Source: Dermatophagoides farinae (taxonomy: Eukaryota > Arthropoda > Arachnida > Sarcoptiformes > Pyroglyphidae). From it: a stretch of DNA of 64,000 nucleotides. The notes under the pieces are model-generated. The model did no database searches. It was not told where the DNA came from and saw nothing but the letters and a program-made list of their open reading frames with translations. The stretch spans positions 3,186,001 through 3,250,000 of the forward strand of contig NC_134686.1 of assembly GCF_024713945.1 (NCBI RefSeq), read 5' to 3'. Position 1 is the first letter of the stretch. The number at the start of each line of letters is the position of its first letter. This document shows positions 35,614-48,329 of this stretch, piece after piece. Both the position numbers and the translations under genes were made by a program.

Positions 35614-38379
35614 TTGAGATGTGACAATTTAATTTTAAAGTTTCTTCATCACACACATACATATATAGAGTATGTAGAATAATAAGAATTTTTATCCGCA
35701 AAAATGACAATTTCAATCGTGTGATGATAATATTGTGAAAAAAGTTTTTTCACTTTTTGGCAGATGAAAGAATGAAATACTTTAGACAAACACACAATAA
35801 TAATCATCGGTGTGTGTTTGTGTGTGTGTGTATTCTAATGATTTGTGGTTTTTTTGGGCCCATCGTTTTAAGAAAGACTGGAACCACACTTTCAAAATGT
35901 CTACACATTATTTTTATTTCGTTTGTTCGTGTTTTGATTGATTTTGCAACTACTTGATTTGGTTTTAGCATCGTATTGTTTAGATTCAATGATTAAGCTT
36001 GGTTTTTTTTGTTTGTTTTTTTCCTAATATAGCCTGATGACTGGGATCAATAATCTTATGGATTGTTTTTCATGTTTGTTTTTTCTTCATGACAAATTCT
36101 GCTGGAAATTGACACTGATTGACATTTTTTTCGTTATTTGAGAATTGTTTGGTTTGACAGTTTTTTAAAATCTCAGAATTTCGACAAGAAATCTGTTTCT
36201 TGGTTGTCATTTTCAAATTGATAACTTGATTTTCTATGGAAATTCGTTGGTTCTAATTTAATCATCATTTTGATTGTGACCACCAATATGGTTTTTTCGC
36301 TTTTTCTTTTCTTCTATACAATCATTTAGTCACATTCCAGGATTCAGAAGTAATGATCTTTATAATAGTAATAAACATTCAGGTCTATTAATATTAATCA
36401 AATGATTAGCACAGACACAAAGAATTCTGTTTCTGGTTTTGTTGCCGGTTATGGTTAAATAATGGCTGACTTCTGTTTACATGAATGTTGGGCAATTTTC
36501 AATATGAAACAGATTTGCTTTGTATTCGCCCGTCACTTTTTTCTTAATCTTCAAGATGTTCATCTCATTTTAGATCCGGGCATTGGGCGTTTGTTTTACT
36601 TTTCTGTTTAACATGACCATTTTCACTCTATATATAGTCTAATTTATCTGATCGATAATGTTTTGTTGCTTTTTCTGTCTGTTTTGATCATCGTGTAATA
36701 TAATTTAATTATTCAATCAACACAGACATTATAATATTTATGATGATTATGACGGTGATTACAATAATCTAATTTTGTCTGCATCTTTGTTGTTGTTGTT
36801 GTTGTGTTTTTGATTATTCAAGACATTTTTTATTTAAATATGATCACAAATATTCAGATATGAACTGCCACAAACTCGTATCCGGTAGTTAGAATAATCT
36901 AATCATCTTGGGCAAAAAACAAATATGCATCATTTTCTTCGTCATTTTGTTGCATATAATTAATGTGTAAAATATAATTATAATAACGTAACATAACGTA
37001 TAACATTATTTATTGCCGCTATAATTTCGCCATTTTTCTTTTGTTTGTTTGGCCATCTATTAACCAATATTAATGAAAAAAAAAACTTCAATGGCTGCCT
37101 GTTTTCTTGCGATTTTTGTTTTTGTTTTTGTTTTTTTCCTGATGATTTACAACCATTGTGGATTATGAACCATAAAAAATAATAATGGCCAATGAACAAT
37201 GTTTTTTTTTTTTTTGGTTAGGGTTTTTGTTGTTGTCGGTAATGATTACACACACATACACTATCATTATCTGTTCCATTTATCCATTTTGTGGTTTTTT
37301 TTGTTTACTTTCAGCCATTCATTCTCATTATTTTTATTATTATGAAACAAAAAAAAATCTCAAGATGACCGCATTTTTTAATGATTTTTTATAAATTTTG
37401 TTGTTGAAATTCATTTCAATTAGGGAGAATATAGATTATTAGGAAATATTTTTCAATCAAATCATTGTTTCTCATTCAAAGGGTAATATGCTATATTTGT
37501 GTAAATAAAACCAAAAGCCATGAAAACTTGATAATGTTGACTCCTGTATTTTGTTTTTTTTTGGGTTTTCATCCAGCCAACCAATAACCGAAAAGAAAAA
37601 ATTCAATACAATAGCTTCAGGCTTTTGATCATTATCGAATAACATTGTCTGTGTGTTCGAAAGACTTATTGACTGACAAGCTGACATCCCAATCTGACTA
37701 TGATGTGATGGTTTAATCAACATATTGTTGAAGGGCTTGTTTGTTCGTATGAATTGTGTGCGAAAAAAATGAAACTTGTTCTATGCTGTCGTCGTTGATT
37801 GTAATCGTAATAATAAGTCATGTTTCACCATAATCATCATCATCATTTGTAAACCAGTGGCAGCCTCGAATCAAACCTTTGATAATTTTGATGATGAACT
37901 AATTAAACAATGTTCTGTCTGTGTTTTTATTTTTCAGGTCTTTTTATACACCGGTGTTACACATTGATCTAATTTGACCTGATCTTGTTGTCATCATGTT
38001 TTTGTTATCGAGATGAACTCTTCCAAAAATATATTTTTTTGATATTTTTCCATAGATTTGCACATGATTTTTTTCGTTTTGTGTTTTGTTTTTGCAAAAT
38101 GAACCATATCAATCGAAAATTTGGATTGTTTTGTTTTATTCTCTATGCCAAATATATCTGCCATTGACCCTCGGGTCTTGGACTTTTTATTCGAAGGTCA
38201 TTAAGCAATAAAAAAAATGTTGATTCATGTTTTTTAGGACGCTTTATTTTTGTCGTTTGGCTAGGTTAGATCAACATCTGTCATGTTTGTAGTTACTAAA
38301 GATGACTGGAAGAATTCTGGTTTATTAGTGCCGGTTATTATTGTTGTAATTTTGGTCAATATTCGTGTCAAATTTAAAG

Positions 38380-39360
38380 GCGAAAAAACGTTTGTTTGAA
38401 CATGTTTTATGACATAAAAATGAAAAAAATAGTAAATTCATTCCATATTCGTTTGGTTGAAACGTGGTCGGCATTGGTCTAATTGTGTGAACGAAAAAAC
38501 TGGATCAAAACTGTAAACAGCTCAACAATGAATTGGAAAACGAAAACCTAGACAATCCCAAAGCTTCTTTGTGTGAAGAATTCTTGTCATAAGTAAAATG
38601 TGTTAATTATTAGTACTTTTAGTATCAGAGAAATCATTATTTACCTAAAAAATGGTATTTTTCCTTCGTTTTCAAACAACTTGAATTTGTTAAACTCAAT
38701 TGTAATTTTATTCATTTGAATTCAACGACACATGATAGGAAAAAAGGTGCAGAGGTGGAAATCGAAATCAAATCATACACACACACGATATTGTCGGGCA
38801 ATCAACAACAACAACAAAAAAAAACATGCTACCAAACTAAAACCTACACTCGAATCTTGATTTTGTCGAAATTATTCGTGTCAATTCGCTAGTTGTGTTT
38901 GATCAAATTAACTACAACAGAAATCGTTAACATATAAAAAAATTTGACCAAAATCATCACCGATATATAAGCAACATTTCGGATTTTTTATGATTACATT
39001 CATTGTTCAAATATTGTTGTTATCTACGAAACAACAACAAGAATAACCAAATGAAAATATAATGCCTGAATTGTGTGAACAACAACAATGATGATGATGA
39101 TGATGTTAGTGAAATTCAAAAAAAAAACTCTCGAGGCAAGGCAATGGGCACCAAAATGACATTAAATTTAAATTTTATGACCAGAAACATTTATTGATTG
39201 TTGCTATAAGAAAAAAGAAATTTGAGTTTTATGAAAAAAATAACTCGCGTGTGTTGTATATTATTCTCTGGTGTGATTGGCTTGAATCTACAACACATTC
39301 TAATTAGTACACACACACATACACAAACACGAAAATAACCGAATTGCATAATAGTTGTTG
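38380..39360. other. Local switch to A-rich + strand
   Basis: By eye the + strand here carries more A than T and more A runs than T runs, opposite to most of the window. It includes a frame open from 38623 to a TAG at 38890 (89 codons, no ATG) that begins right after an ACTTTTAG acceptor-like word and contains a CAA-encoded Gln run. A shorter frame upstream (about 38494-38592) ends in a Leu/Asn/Glu-rich peptide. Both are consistent with A-rich chance reading. The switch could mark an inserted or oppositely transcribed segment. Confidence 0.3.
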
Positions 39361-41664
39361 CCACCATAAAGTTTATTTTTTTATTCGTAGTTTGTGCCTT
39401 TCAATAACATCCGATTCTAATCCAAAATTAGCTTGCTTTTACAACTGCTACTGCCACTATCACCATCATCTTAATTCGATTTTTTTTTATTTTTTATTTC
39501 ATTTTCACCAACAACTTTAATCAGCACACATAGTTTTTTCATCTTATTCAGCGATCGATGCTTCTGAATTTTTCTGGTCGTTTTTTTTTCTTGAATCGAA
39601 ATGTTTTTTTTTTTGCTCGCCATCATAATCATGAGAATGATGATTGGCATCAGAAGTGAGTAAAAAGAAAAAATCGCGCCTAGATTTTTAGTACATATCG
39701 CCTACACACATTCTCAAAACCCATTTCGACATTGGAAAAAATCCACGGATGCATCATAATGTTCTCAACACATTCAAATAATTTTTTTTCCAAACGCAGT
39801 AATAACCATAGTACTAATTGAACTATATCAATTTCCGTAAACTATTCTATTACACGAGTAATGATCAATGCATAACCCTAGAAAGACCATCCTTTAATGA
39901 TTTTGAAATTCTTATCAAAATTAAATGAAAAAAAGAAAAAAATGCTTCTGAATTGAAATGAATATATCCATGCTTGAAATTTGTTTCATGTTTTTTAATT
40001 GTATGCAAAAAAAAATTTGGAAATTCAATCCATTTTGACCAGACAAAAAACTTATATCAATGCATTGAATCCCACACTCACTGACCAATAACCTACGCAT
40101 TTGAGCATGATCAGCGTTGAATTCCGAAATGTTTTTATTATTATTTTTATTTAAAATCTTGGTGTTTGCCTAGTGACAACATCATCCATGATTTGAGAAT
40201 CATCATTTATGATGTATGCATCTCATCAATTTCTTTCTTCGATGCATCAGATTGATTGCTGATTTTTGAATAATCATAAATCAACCTTAATCATGGATAT
40301 CTTTATCTTTTTTTCAGGCTACAGTTATATATTCGTAATATTCAAATGTAACCATGATAATAATTAAAAGGATGATATGATCACAATAATGTATCGTTTG
40401 TTTTTTGAATGATGAAAAAATGGTGAACTACCAGATAGCAATGCACTCGAACATTAATTTCGACATTTTTCATCAATGATGGTAGGTGATTAAAATGAGT
40501 GAAAAAACTTGTATTTCAATCATAAAATATCATGATGATGATCAACATAATGATAACTCTTTTCTTGTTCTTAATTTGAATGGAAACAAATAAATTTTCA
40601 TTTTATTGCCTTCTTATCATCTTCGATAATTTGCCCTCATTTGGACCATCATCAACATTATTCAGGTGAAAATAGAAATCCAGAAGTAATCAATAGTGAT
40701 ATAAATCAACACATCTTTCGCACATTTACGCTCTGGTTCGACCTGAATTTGAATTTGCTTTTGTTTTTTTGCTCTGGTCAAACTCCCGTAATCGAAAATA
40801 TATTAATTATTTGGTTGTTTATTGATTTTTGTTTTTGACTGTTTTTGACTGGTTTGTTTGTTTGACGTTTCTGGCCATATTATTACTATTATTCGACGAA
40901 AATGTTTATTTATATCATCACTAATAATTTTTACTTTTGTATTCATGTGGTTCATTAATTATTTCGTTATTCAATTGATTGATTGTTTCGGAAATTGTTT
41001 TCTCGTTATTGTTATTATTATTATTATGGTGATGATGATAATTATATTAATTGTTTTGCACAATAAATTAGCGCTAATAAAACTTGGAAATTTCGAAATT
41101 AATTTCCGGTCCATGAATGGAATATCAGGATATTTCAATTATACTAATGAATGATGGCCATTCACTAATAATTTGTATCCAAGAAAAGTAATTGTTCCAA
41201 ATTCATCTTGTCTCGTCATTCTAGATTGGTTCTGTTAATGTCATTTATTCATATCGATCGTTGCAACTTACATTTGTCGTTTTCATCGTTGTTTAGAATA
41301 TTATGTGAAATGTTCACCTTTTCTATAAATTCGAGATTCCGGTCTTTTTCGGACATGTATGACTGACAACAACTACTGATATCGATCATCAATATTTTTT
41401 TGCACTTGTCACTCACTTTCACTGTTTTTTCTTTTTCTTCTGGTATTCAGGTTTCTACAGCGAAACAAAACAAAACTACTATTACTACCAATAATTTCCT
41501 TTTCTGTCCATGTGATTTAAACGTTCGATTTATTGATTGATTGACTTTTTTTTCTAGCCATTCGATAAACATTTTGGATTCCCGTTTGCATTTTCTTCAT
41601 TCACACTCGATCGATCTCTTTTCATTCATTTGTTTCCTCTGAAATATTCCAAGATTTTGGAGTG

Positions 41665-41916
41665 ATGGAACGTTTGAACAAATTTTCTTTCTCCTTCTTT
41701 CATTGGAACATGAAAAACATCCAAACTCATCATTTTTATTTTGTTGACTTTAAAAGTTTGGCAGAAACAAGGCCAAAAAATGCCGTTATTATCGACACCA
41801 ATAACCTCAATCATCAATCTTTTGGATTTTATCAGTTTTCTTCTACTTTGACCTCTGTGATGTCAAAAAACGCCCAAAAAAATATAGCCAATGGTTTGAA
41901 CTTAAATGATGCGTAA
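41665..41916 (+). other. Unassigned 83-codon ATG frame
   Basis: ATG to TAA, with an aromatic N-terminal third and a polar, Asn-rich C-terminal part (for example SVMSKNAQKNIANGLNLNDA). There is no signal peptide or domain that I recognise. It is longer than most frames nearby but within chance expectation. Confidence 0.12.
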
Positions 41917-42700
41917 CAACGACCGATGGTTGGTGGTTATTCTGTATGTTTTCAAAATTGAATTCAAGACCAACCGACCACCACCATCACGACCATTGAG
42001 GTCATCGTTCACTGTCAATGTGATGGCTGGTTGTTTGTCCAAACTTTAATTGTTTTTTCTTTTTGTTATTACGTTTTTTTTCTGGCTATTGTTGCCATTT
42101 GATATTTTTGGCAAACGTTTGTTTGTGTGTGTGTGTGTGTGTGATTTTTCTGATTTCAGAATAAAACAGAATTCTATTCAGTCTATTCATTGTGATGATC
42201 ATCATGATCATTCAGAATCTAATTCATATTGTGAATTGAGAATCTATTTTGCCGGATAATTAGATTCTCTGTGCTCTTATTTTCTCCCTCTTCATATATG
42301 AAATCCATGAATCGAAACAAAATAAATTGGAATAAATAACGAACACAATCAGAAACTATTCCTTATTCGTGGTGTGTCTATTGAAACGAGCATTTTATTT
42401 TTTTCATTCAACAACAAATAAATTCTATGAAAAAAAGTAAACATAATGAACACTCGAAAATAGAAATTCAACGAATGAACAAACAAAATTATTTGTTAAA
42501 AAAATTTATTGACCACAAACTCGACGACACAATGACGCGTGTCACTAGAGAAGAAAATTTAAAAAATTTCTAAACTCCATCGATTATATAATGCAATTAT
42601 CAATTGATTGAATACAAACAGAATTAGATCTGTGAATAGAATATTCCATAGTTCATAGCACCTTGCTGTTACAACTTGATGTAATATTTTTTCGACTCAA
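41917..42700. other. Gene-free stretch
   Basis: No supported gene. It contains a (TG)10 tract at 42124-42143 and AT-rich sequence. Confidence 0.55.
42124..42143 (+). repeat. (TG)10 microsatellite
   Basis: Ten perfect TG units. Confidence 0.9.
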
Positions 42701-42919
42701 TCACCGGATGAAGAGTATTTCCAGACTTTGTTCCATGTATTCCATGAACAGAAACACACAAACACGCATTCTTTCGATCATGTTTCTGTCTTTCATTCCA
42801 TTTAGTTCTGCAAATAATTTTTTGTCTGCTTCAAATTCAATGTTGGCCATACTATTATTATTTATTTTCCAATTTTCAATCGGCAATCGTTTTGTCGTTT
42901 TCCTGTTGGAACCAGTCAT
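42701..42919 (-). other. Unassigned 72-codon minus-strand ATG frame
   Basis: Read on the minus strand from ATG at 42919 to TGA. The peptide is hydrophilic and charged (NRKTTKRLPIENWK near the start, then IEFEADKKLFAELNGMKDRN) with a short hydrophobic patch near residue 50, and it ends in LEILFIR. The charged composition is unlike the Phe- or Asn-rich shadows elsewhere. A complementary + frame of 100 codons (42663-42965, hydrophobic) covers the same bases; at most one is likely real. No family is recognised. Confidence 0.14.
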
Positions 42920-43980
42920 TTTTTCACTTACAAGATTTGGTGCATTCAACCTTCAACAAACTTAAATGTTGTTTTGGTCGTCGTATCGTATGCGGTACCC
43001 GAATGTTTATCCAACCATAATGAATGACGAATCAAAAAATGAAATCATGTTTCGAATAGAGTTGTATGGTGATGCTCATTTCTTATCACCTTTTCGGTAT
43101 CAAGCATCATTTAATTGAAACATCCATTCAAATACACATATTATTCAAGCGTAAATTGCCATACTCCACACCATACGCTCATGTGAATGGGTTATATAAT
43201 GAACCATCCATTTCGATTGCGGAAATAAAATGAATACCTAACCCTGTGTGTAACACAGATGAAATATGTTTGCATGCATTTTTCATTATTATTTTCATTG
43301 TCAAGTGTTGTTTATTGTTTGTGAATTGAAATTAAACAAAAAAAAAGAAGTATTGATTTGAATGCTTGGTTGATTGTGGTTGAAAATAATATTAATTTAA
43401 GAGAAAGTGAAAAAAAAACATAAAACATTTTCATTCGGATGGGTTGAACTGAATTTCGGCCCAACCGATTTGGATCTAAAATGGTATCAATCAATCATTT
43501 TGTACCCTTGATTTTGAATACCCGAAATAGATCACATCACCCAACACATTGAATGCCAAAAAAAACCTTTTGTTGTTTTGTTGTCACATATAACATATAT
43601 TTGTTTTGTTTTGTTTTTCTATTTTCATTTTCGCCTGATGTGTTTGTGTGTGTGTGTATGTGTGAAACCAGTGAAAACATAAAGCCACCCGCCGGTAGTT
43701 GAATCATGAATTCATTTCATTTTATTCTCATTGATTGTCATCATAGTTAATGGACCTTATCATCACTAATGCAGAAACACCGTACGTAGCATTACCAGCT
43801 GAATAAACTAACCTGACCAAACCAAACCGAAAACGTCGATTGAAAAACCGTTTGGTCCATTGCCAAATTAAAGGATGGATCAGCTAGCTTAAGCTACCAG
43901 ATCATTTAATTGTCTTTTCTCGTTTTCTCCTATACAGAGTTTGAATATGTTTTTTGGCTTGGTTTTGTTTATCACACATT

Positions 43981-44002
43981 TGTGTGTGTGTGTGTGTGTG
44001 TG
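43981..44002 (+). repeat. (TG)11 microsatellite
   Basis: Eleven perfect TG units. Confidence 0.9.
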
Positions 44003-44155
44003 ACTAAACACGACCAGCCTAAATGATCGAATTGTTATCATCGAACATTGTATTGGTGGTTGTTATGGTCCATTCGGTGTGTTTTCGTGACACATTTCAT
44101 TTGATTCAATTAATTTCGATCATATTGATGATGATTTCTCTTTCTTTTATTATTT

Positions 44156-44173
44156 TGATGATCATGATCATCA
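44156..44173. repeat. 18-bp palindrome TGATGATCA|TGATCATCA
   Basis: Perfect palindrome built from GAT/ATC words at a repeat strand switch. Confidence 0.8.
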
Positions 44174-46522
44174 TTATCATTCATAGGAATTCCCAATAAG
44201 AAAATTGACAATGGCGAATAGTAAGTTGTAGGTGGTGGAATTGATGGCAATAAATCTATTCAACACCGACATTGATGATGACTGTAAACACCCATATTAC
44301 CCCTCGTCAATAGCTGAACATTCCCCTTATCATTCTATGTGTGTGCTTGTGTTTTCCGTTTTATCATATGCTTCGTTTGTTCCATGTGTGCATTGTCATT
44401 GTTTTGTTTGTTTCGTTCGGTTGGTAGGTCTATTGATTGTTATCGCCGCCGTCATTTTTATTGATTTGAATTTTCATTTTCATTTCATGATTTTCACCAT
44501 CATTGTTTGATTGTTGATTATTATTATATCAAGATGGTTGATTGAACGACAATGAACTTAAAATAGAAATTTTTTTTCATTTAACAAACACACAACGTTG
44601 TTATATCTTAGATCTTGATCATATGATGATGATGATGACCTCGTAATTTTCATTTTACCTTCGACCTTTGTTATTATTCTATGTCCTTGTTTTGATTCAT
44701 GTTGTTGTCAGATATATGCAAAAATTGTTTCCATTGTTCATTGTGTTATCTCATTTAAATTTAATTTCATTCTCATTTGAATATCTGCTTTTTTCACCAT
44801 TCAATTACCAAATTATCTAAATTATCAATCTGTTTTTTGTTTGTTTTGAAAAATTGAATATTTGCAAATAAATTAAGGAAAAAGATTATCGATTTCCATC
44901 AGTTTGTTTCATATGATTGAATCGTCACAACTATATTCACAGATAGATAGGTTGATATTGCATATAAAAAAAACTTTACAATTGGACTAATAATAATAAA
45001 GAGCATAAAGAGCATATTTCGAATGTCCGGTCCAATATCAATGATAGATAGTGGCTAACCAGCTGTTGTCACCCTGTGTTGTAATGATTGAAAATTTCTT
45101 TGAAAATGCCTGTCATTCTTATGTTTATAACTCAATTGACAAATATTCCGACGTCTTCGTTGTTGACCATCTTTGTGCGCTTTTCTTTTTTTTTCTCATC
45201 GATAAATTCATTATTATTCCGATGTGTTTCACACAGCCAACATTCTTGAAATGACAGCACCGAAAACATTATCGTCATTGTAGTTAATTTTGCTTTAGTA
45301 AACACACTGACATTGTCACAATTGTCACCGTATTTTTACTTTGTATTTCATGATGATATATCCCATCTTCTGCTCATATGAATGGTGACAAAAATATGTC
45401 ACCCTTGTTTCTTTTTTTTTCTTTCGTTCGATCATCCAACGTTGAATGCCAATGGCTGCTCGTGTGAAATGTAAAAAAGGCCCATTGTGTGTTTTTCATT
45501 GAATTTTATCGAGATGAGGTGAAATGAAAATATTTACCTCTCTTCTTGATAATCTACGTTAAAAATACATTGCAAAAAAGGAATGGTGAAGACAAATTAA
45601 GACATTTTTGAAACGCCAGTACCCTAGTTTAGACCATTCGGTCATTTTAGGCTATTTCGAAAACTATAGCGTTGTTGACTTTTTTCATCTTTTCCAAACA
45701 TGTTTTATACCTGTCTGATCATATCGGCTATTTTATTGTATTTGTTAAAACGTTCCTTGAAATAAATTTCTTTTCTTTTTTTCCATCTTGAAATTGAATT
45801 GAATTTTTGTTGTTGTTGTTACATTTAGCTATTCTGCTTTTGTCATGAACGCTGTGTGTGTGTGTTTGTGTGTGTGTGTGACAATGGCAGAACACACGGT
45901 AGCGAAATGTGTCATTTAAAAAAAAAAAAGTTTCGTTCCATTTTGGATATTGTCGCATTGTTGTTCATGTGTTTGCACGCACAAACACACGCACAATAGT
46001 CCATTGTACAATAATCATAATTTAAATATATACCAGGTATGTGTGTGAGGTGTTTCACGCAAATGAAAAGTGCTAAATGACCAATGTCGGTATATTTTCT
46101 CCATTATTGAACTGTAAACTAAGTTTCTATAATGTGTCGCTGAAGGTCTCTATGAGCTTTATTATAATGTTCTTCACAACATTGATGATGATGACTATTT
46201 TTTTGGGGGGGGAAACAAAACAAAATTGTAGCACTTTTCTATTCCCTCAATATATACAAGCAACAAACGCACATAATCGATCAATTACAGGCTTGTTTTT
46301 TATGTTTCTGCTCATATTAAAACATAAAAAGCTCACGATTTAGTGTATGTAGAAAATTATTCAATTTAGTATTTTGAATCAATCCAATAGGGTTTTGCTT
46401 CTTGCCATTCAAACAACATTTTTCTGCAAGTTACATTCTACATTTTCAATTCAATTTAGTTAGAATTGAATCAAGTTTGTTTATGTTACGGTTTCACTAT
46501 GTTTGACCATGTATATGTAATG

Positions 46523-46545
46523 AGTGAAAATGGCCATTTTTCACT
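46523..46545. repeat. 23-nt near palindrome around TGGCCA
   Basis: AGTGAAAA-TGGCCA-TTTTTCACT is symmetric apart from one extra T. It contains GCCATTTT, a match to the Pho/YY1 core. Confidence 0.65.
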
Positions 46546-47584
46546 ATAGTCTTCCAATGACTAGTAGCAGGATTTTCGACTATTTTTTCTTTTGTTACAA
46601 GTCATTTAGGTACGGTGCCGCCTTTTACGTGCTGCACTTTTTTCACCTATTGTAAATGATTCAGATTTGATTCAGCTGTTTTTTCGATGATCCCGGTTCA
46701 TTCGATTGTCTGGCTGGATTCGATCCATCATATAAAATGAATTGAAATTCGTTTTTATTCATCAACAATAAAATCGACACATTATTAACACGTTTGGCTG
46801 CAAATGTTTTCAACTTTTATTGTTGACATATTTTTCTTGTTTTGACCCACGAATGTTTGATGTAATGAAAAAATTTCATTTCAATAATAATAAAAATAAA
46901 AATCCATTGTTTGATAATGGTACTGACCAGAGAAAAAAAAATAATTAGTCAAAATGTTTTCACAAGATTTGTTGCCACGTGTTTTATCTATTTCAAATCC
47001 ATTTATTCACAAACATTTTACTGCATTTTACTAGATTGTTCAACTTTCATTAGGATTTTTACAACAAAATTTCAAGTTCAAGAACCTGAAAAAAAATTCA
47101 GGATTTTACAGTCAGTTCACAAAAAAAATAATCGTCGATAAATATATGGCGAATTCACGTGAATATTTTTTATGTTGGTCAATGATTGATGAGGAGGAAC
47201 AAGAATCTATTCAAGTTCAGCCTACGCCTGGATGATGGAACGCGTGCAACTCATCACTTAGCCGTCCACCATTACCACCACTGGTGATTATTCTTTATTC
47301 TGAATTAAAAAAAAAATTCAATAACACAAACATCAAATTGGAAATGAAAGCCAACTTTTTTCAAAAGTTGAAATTAATTTTCTTTGCTTTCGTGTGGTAT
47401 TGTTTGTTACGTGCTGCTTGTATTTAGTTTTTTTTCGACACCACTAGTCACACTCACTCCATCATCATGATCATCAATTGTTATGATAATCAACGTGGAG
47501 ATATTCTTTTTATAAAATTAAATATTGAAACGAAACAGAAAATAATTCAATGTGAAATAAAAGTGTGCGTTTTTCAATAATGGT

Positions 47585-47625
47585 CACGTGTGCACACATG
47601 TGTAGTATGGAAATGTGTGACGTAA
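47585..47625. promoter_or_regulatory. E-boxes plus CRE/PAR-bZIP-like word
   Basis: CACGTG (47585-47590), CATGTG (about 47597) and TGACGTAA (47618-47625) lie within 41 bases. These match bHLH and bZIP consensus sites; co-occurrence suggests a regulatory block but is not proof. Confidence 0.25.
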
Positions 47626-48275
47626 TATATTAGTGGCTTTTACGCCCATTCACTTTATAATAAGTAACGTTTTTTTGTTTCGTTTACAAGAATTGAGAAT
47701 ACAATTGGTTTTTTGTTCTGTCACGAATTCAAAATTCATGTTTGAAATTGCTAGTTCTGCTTTTTTCCTTATTTTTCTTCAACAGTTTCTGGATCAAGAG
47801 GATTAATAATCCGGAATTTCGTTCGCAAAACTCTCTAGGCTATCATCATCAATTCATATTGAGAGATTTTTTTTTTTTTTTGAAAAAATTGTTAGAATCC
47901 AATAAAACGTTGAAATTGGAAAAAAATCCTCTGGTGTCTCTGACCTGAGCATCACCAGGACACAGTAATGACGAAGTTTGAAAAATTGATTTTTTTACAA
48001 AATGAAATAAATTTTTTAGTTTTGTAAATCCTCTAGTCTGTGTTCATTCTTTTGACTGAGGAAGAAGAAAAGGCTTCGGTTGACCATCATCACACTGATA
48101 TTTGGGGGTCAAAAAATTGATTTGATTTATAGTTCAAATGTTAATGGATTTTAAGATGTTTTTTCTCTCTTCAATTTTGTTTCAACAATAATGGATTTCC
48201 TTTCAAAACAAAAAACAATACAATATTGATTATGATGATGATTGGTGACGAATCAATGATAATGATTATGATAAC

Positions 48276-48329
48276 CACACACACACACACAATAGATCCT
48301 GGATGGATTCAAGCTGTGTGTGTGTGTGT
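48276..48329. repeat. Inverted microsatellite pair (CA)8 ... (TG)7
   Basis: CA repeat at 48276-48291 and TG repeat at 48315-48329 are complementary across a 23-base spacer, so about 15 bp of stem can form in many registers. Confidence 0.85.

Larger units (their letters stand above)
30145..41664. other. Gene-free, T-rich and repeat-rich stretch
   Basis: No recognised gene over 11.5 kb. There are long T tracts, many microsatellites and dyads (listed), and a 2.4 kb zone (about 38.2-40.6 kb) with no ATG-started frame of 60 codons. Candidate frames at 32.7-33.1 kb are described separately. Confidence 0.55.
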
